From the NCBI GenBank assembly GCA_005889445.1, contig VBGS01000022.1, positions 1 through 6,367 on the forward strand: 6,367 nt of DNA. Reading direction: 5' to 3'. The translations under genes were made by a program, and so were the position numbers. Position 1 is the first letter of the stretch. The number at the start of each line of letters is the position of its first letter. The notes beneath the pieces are model-generated. The model was given only the letters and a program-made list of their open reading frames with translations, was not told the origin of the DNA and ran no database searches. This DNA comes from Chloroflexota bacterium. GTDB lineage: Bacteria; Chloroflexota; Limnocylindria; P2-11E. Shown one piece after another: positions 5,401 to 6,367 of this stretch.

Positions 5401-5407
5401 GTCGGCC

Positions 5408-5878
5408 GTGCTCGAGCCTGACGCCGTCGTCGTCCCGGCGGGCGACGCGCTTCTCGGGGATCCACCTCGGACCGAGCACGTGAACGTTTTCGCGATCGCG
5501 CGAGCGCCCGTGAGTGTCGCCGAGTACGCGGCCTTTCTCGACGAGACGCGGCACGTGCCACCCGGAGACTGGCCGCGGCAACGCACGCAGCCTGCCGAGC
5601 CGGTCCACGGAGTCTCGTGGGCCGATGCGGTCTCGTACTGCCGCTGGCTCACCGTGGGGACCGGCCGGATCTACCGGCTCCCCGACGAGCGCGAGTGGGA
5701 GAAGTCGGCTCGCCAGGGCACGACCGTGCCTCTCGGCCTGCTGCGCGAGTGGACGAACAGCTGGCACGACGGCGGTCGCGTCCTGCGCCGTGGCGACGAT
5801 CTCGCCGCGCGGGCATTCGCGGGCGCGGACCTCATCGGTGTCGGGTTCCGTGTCGTCCGGGGCATGACCGGCCGCTGA
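5408..5878 (+). CDS. Compact SUMF1/FGE-like (sulfatase-modifying-factor fold) protein without active-site cysteines
   Basis: Family hallmarks appear in the expected order: VVVPAGDALLGD at 7-18, the PVSVAEYAAFLDE stretch at 34-46, PVHGVSWADAVSYCRWL at 65-81, GRIYRLPDEREWEKSAR at 86-102, REWTNSW at 113-119, RVLRRGDD at 124-131 and GFRVVR at 146-151. At 156 residues it is well below the 220-290 usual for the domain. The stretch that normally lies between the EWEKAARG block and the EWT block (PWG..., AGNVWEW) has shrunk to about ten residues. The paired cysteines of true formylglycine-generating enzymes, in the block after RVLRGGS, are absent; the only cysteine is C78 in the structural YCRWL motif. 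It should therefore not make formylglycine. A binding or scaffold role is possible, and its target is unknown. Start choice is between GTG 5408, GTG 5399 and GTG 5336; a TAGCGT hexamer 7 nt upstream favours 5408. Its TGA overlaps the next gene's ATG, implying coupled translation. Confidence 0.82.
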   Translation: MLEPDAVVVPAGDALLGDPPRTEHVNVFAIARAPVSVAEYAAFLDETRHVPPGDWPRQRTQPAEPVHGVSWADAVSYCRWLTVGTGRIYRLPDEREWEKSARQGTTVPLGLLREWTNSWHDGGRVLRRGDDLAARAFAGADLIGVGFRVVRGMTGR

Positions 5879-6367
5879 TGGCGCGAACGCCGCCGACGAT
5901 CGTCGCGAGCGGCAACGGCGCGTCTGCGTTGCCCGCCGGTATCCGCATCCTCGCGCGCGGCGGATCCGCGCTCGATGCCGTCGAAGCCTGCGCGAAGATC
6001 ATCGAGGCCGACCCGACCGACACGAGCGTCGGCCGCGGGGGAAAGCCCAACGTCCTCGGTGAGGTCGAGCTCGACGCGTCGATCGTGGATGGCACGACGC
6101 ACCGGGTCGGGGCCGTCGGCGCGCTGAAGGGATACCTGCATCCCATCAGCATCGCGCGCGCGGTGATGGAGCGGACCCCGCACGTCTTCATCGTCGGTGA
6201 CGGGGCGGCGCGCTTCGCGCGAGAGATCCGAGCGGAGCGGACCCGCAATCTCACCGCGTCGACAAGAGAGCTCTGGGTCCGGAAGCTGCGCGAAGCTGGG
6301 GAGACCCCGACGAGCGTCCGGCGCCGCGCGAAGCTGCTTCCGGTCGTCCTGAAGACCGTCCGCGAGG
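5878..6367 (+). CDS. Asparaginase_2-family Ntn-hydrolase (glycosylasparaginase / isoaspartyl peptidase type), 3' end cut
   Basis: The family hydrolyses beta-aspartyl amide bonds: isoaspartyl dipeptides, asparagine, or the GlcNAc-Asn link. Enzymes are made as a precursor that cuts itself before a threonine nucleophile. The 163 codons present cover the alpha-subunit region: ILARGGSALDAVEACAKIIE at 24-43, EADPTDTSVGRGGKPN at 43-58, GEVELDASIVDG at 61-72, GAVGALKGYLHPISIARAVM at 78-97 and ERTPHVFIVGDGAARFA at 98-114. The nucleophile Thr and its GTVG-type context lie past the edge, so activity cannot be judged. The family usually has VGYGGLPN; here R53 and K56 replace Tyr and Leu, and the start has ASGNG instead of the tryptophan-bearing STWPF type. 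ATG 5878 overlaps the preceding stop as TGATG, the natural start. The final substrate is not decidable from this fragment. Confidence 0.87.
   Translation, partial: MARTPPTIVASGNGASALPAGIRILARGGSALDAVEACAKIIEADPTDTSVGRGGKPNVLGEVELDASIVDGTTHRVGAVGALKGYLHPISIARAVMERTPHVFIVGDGAARFAREIRAERTRNLTASTRELWVRKLREAGETPTSVRRRAKLLPVVLKTVRE

Noticed and set aside
5324..5767. Minus-strand frames over the SUMF1-like gene, including an upstream extension of the 54-residue protein to 5652
   Set aside because: The plus strand carries ordered SUMF1 landmarks. The extension is Arg/Ser/Gly-rich with no coding character before the ATG at 5289.
5408..5878. Formylglycine-generating enzyme or ergothioneine synthase EgtB
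   Set aside because: The active-site cysteine pair is missing, there is no N-terminal DinB-like domain, and the protein is too short.

Overview
This is a GC-rich (roughly two-thirds G+C), densely packed bacterial segment. It holds seven protein genes that can be recognised or supported, plus several small regulatory or structured sites. The demethylmenaquinone methyltransferase gene points to a menaquinone-respiring bacterium. High GC, heavy GTG start use and short or absent 5' leaders fit a soil- or water-dwelling Chloroflexota, Dormibacterota or Actinomycetota-like lineage. That placement is an inference from style and not from a marker gene. No rRNA, tRNA, CRISPR array, insertion sequence or phage gene was seen.

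Layout. Positions 1-645 (minus strand) are the 5' part of a multi-pass membrane protein that runs off the left edge. A 24-bp divergent spacer centred on a perfect 14-bp palindrome separates it from menG (670-1359, plus). An acyl-CoA dehydrogenase (1389-2537) follows after 29 bp. A long-chain fatty acid-CoA ligase (2652-4388) comes after a 114-bp spacer with two inverted repeats and no TA dinucleotide. A lipoprotein with a LolA/LppX-like look (4421-5116) comes next. On the opposite strand, tail-to-tail with it, is an unrecognised 54-residue protein gene (5125-5289). Divergent from that is a compact SUMF1/FGE-like protein (5408-5878). Its stop overlaps the start of an asparaginase_2-family Ntn-hydrolase (5878 onward) that is cut by the right edge.

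How the genes fit together. The ligase activates fatty acids to acyl-CoA and the dehydrogenase performs the first oxidation of beta-oxidation. Its electrons would pass through electron-transfer flavoprotein to the quinone pool, and MenG makes the menaquinone of that pool. The three genes are therefore plausibly one co-directional respiratory and fatty-acid unit. The right end is a separate small unit in which the SUMF1-like protein and the asparaginase-family hydrolase are probably translated together.

The recurring oddity is a TAnnnT hexamer 6-9 nt before several start codons (menG, the SUMF1-like gene, the lipoprotein, and a weaker form before the small minus-strand gene), which suggests leaderless or nearly leaderless mRNAs. 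An identical nine-base box, GCTAGCGTG, lies before menG and before the SUMF1-like gene. No clearly new multi-gene system is visible. The best leads are the palindromic divergent promoter, the 54-residue orphan, and the stripped-down SUMF1 protein coupled to the hydrolase.
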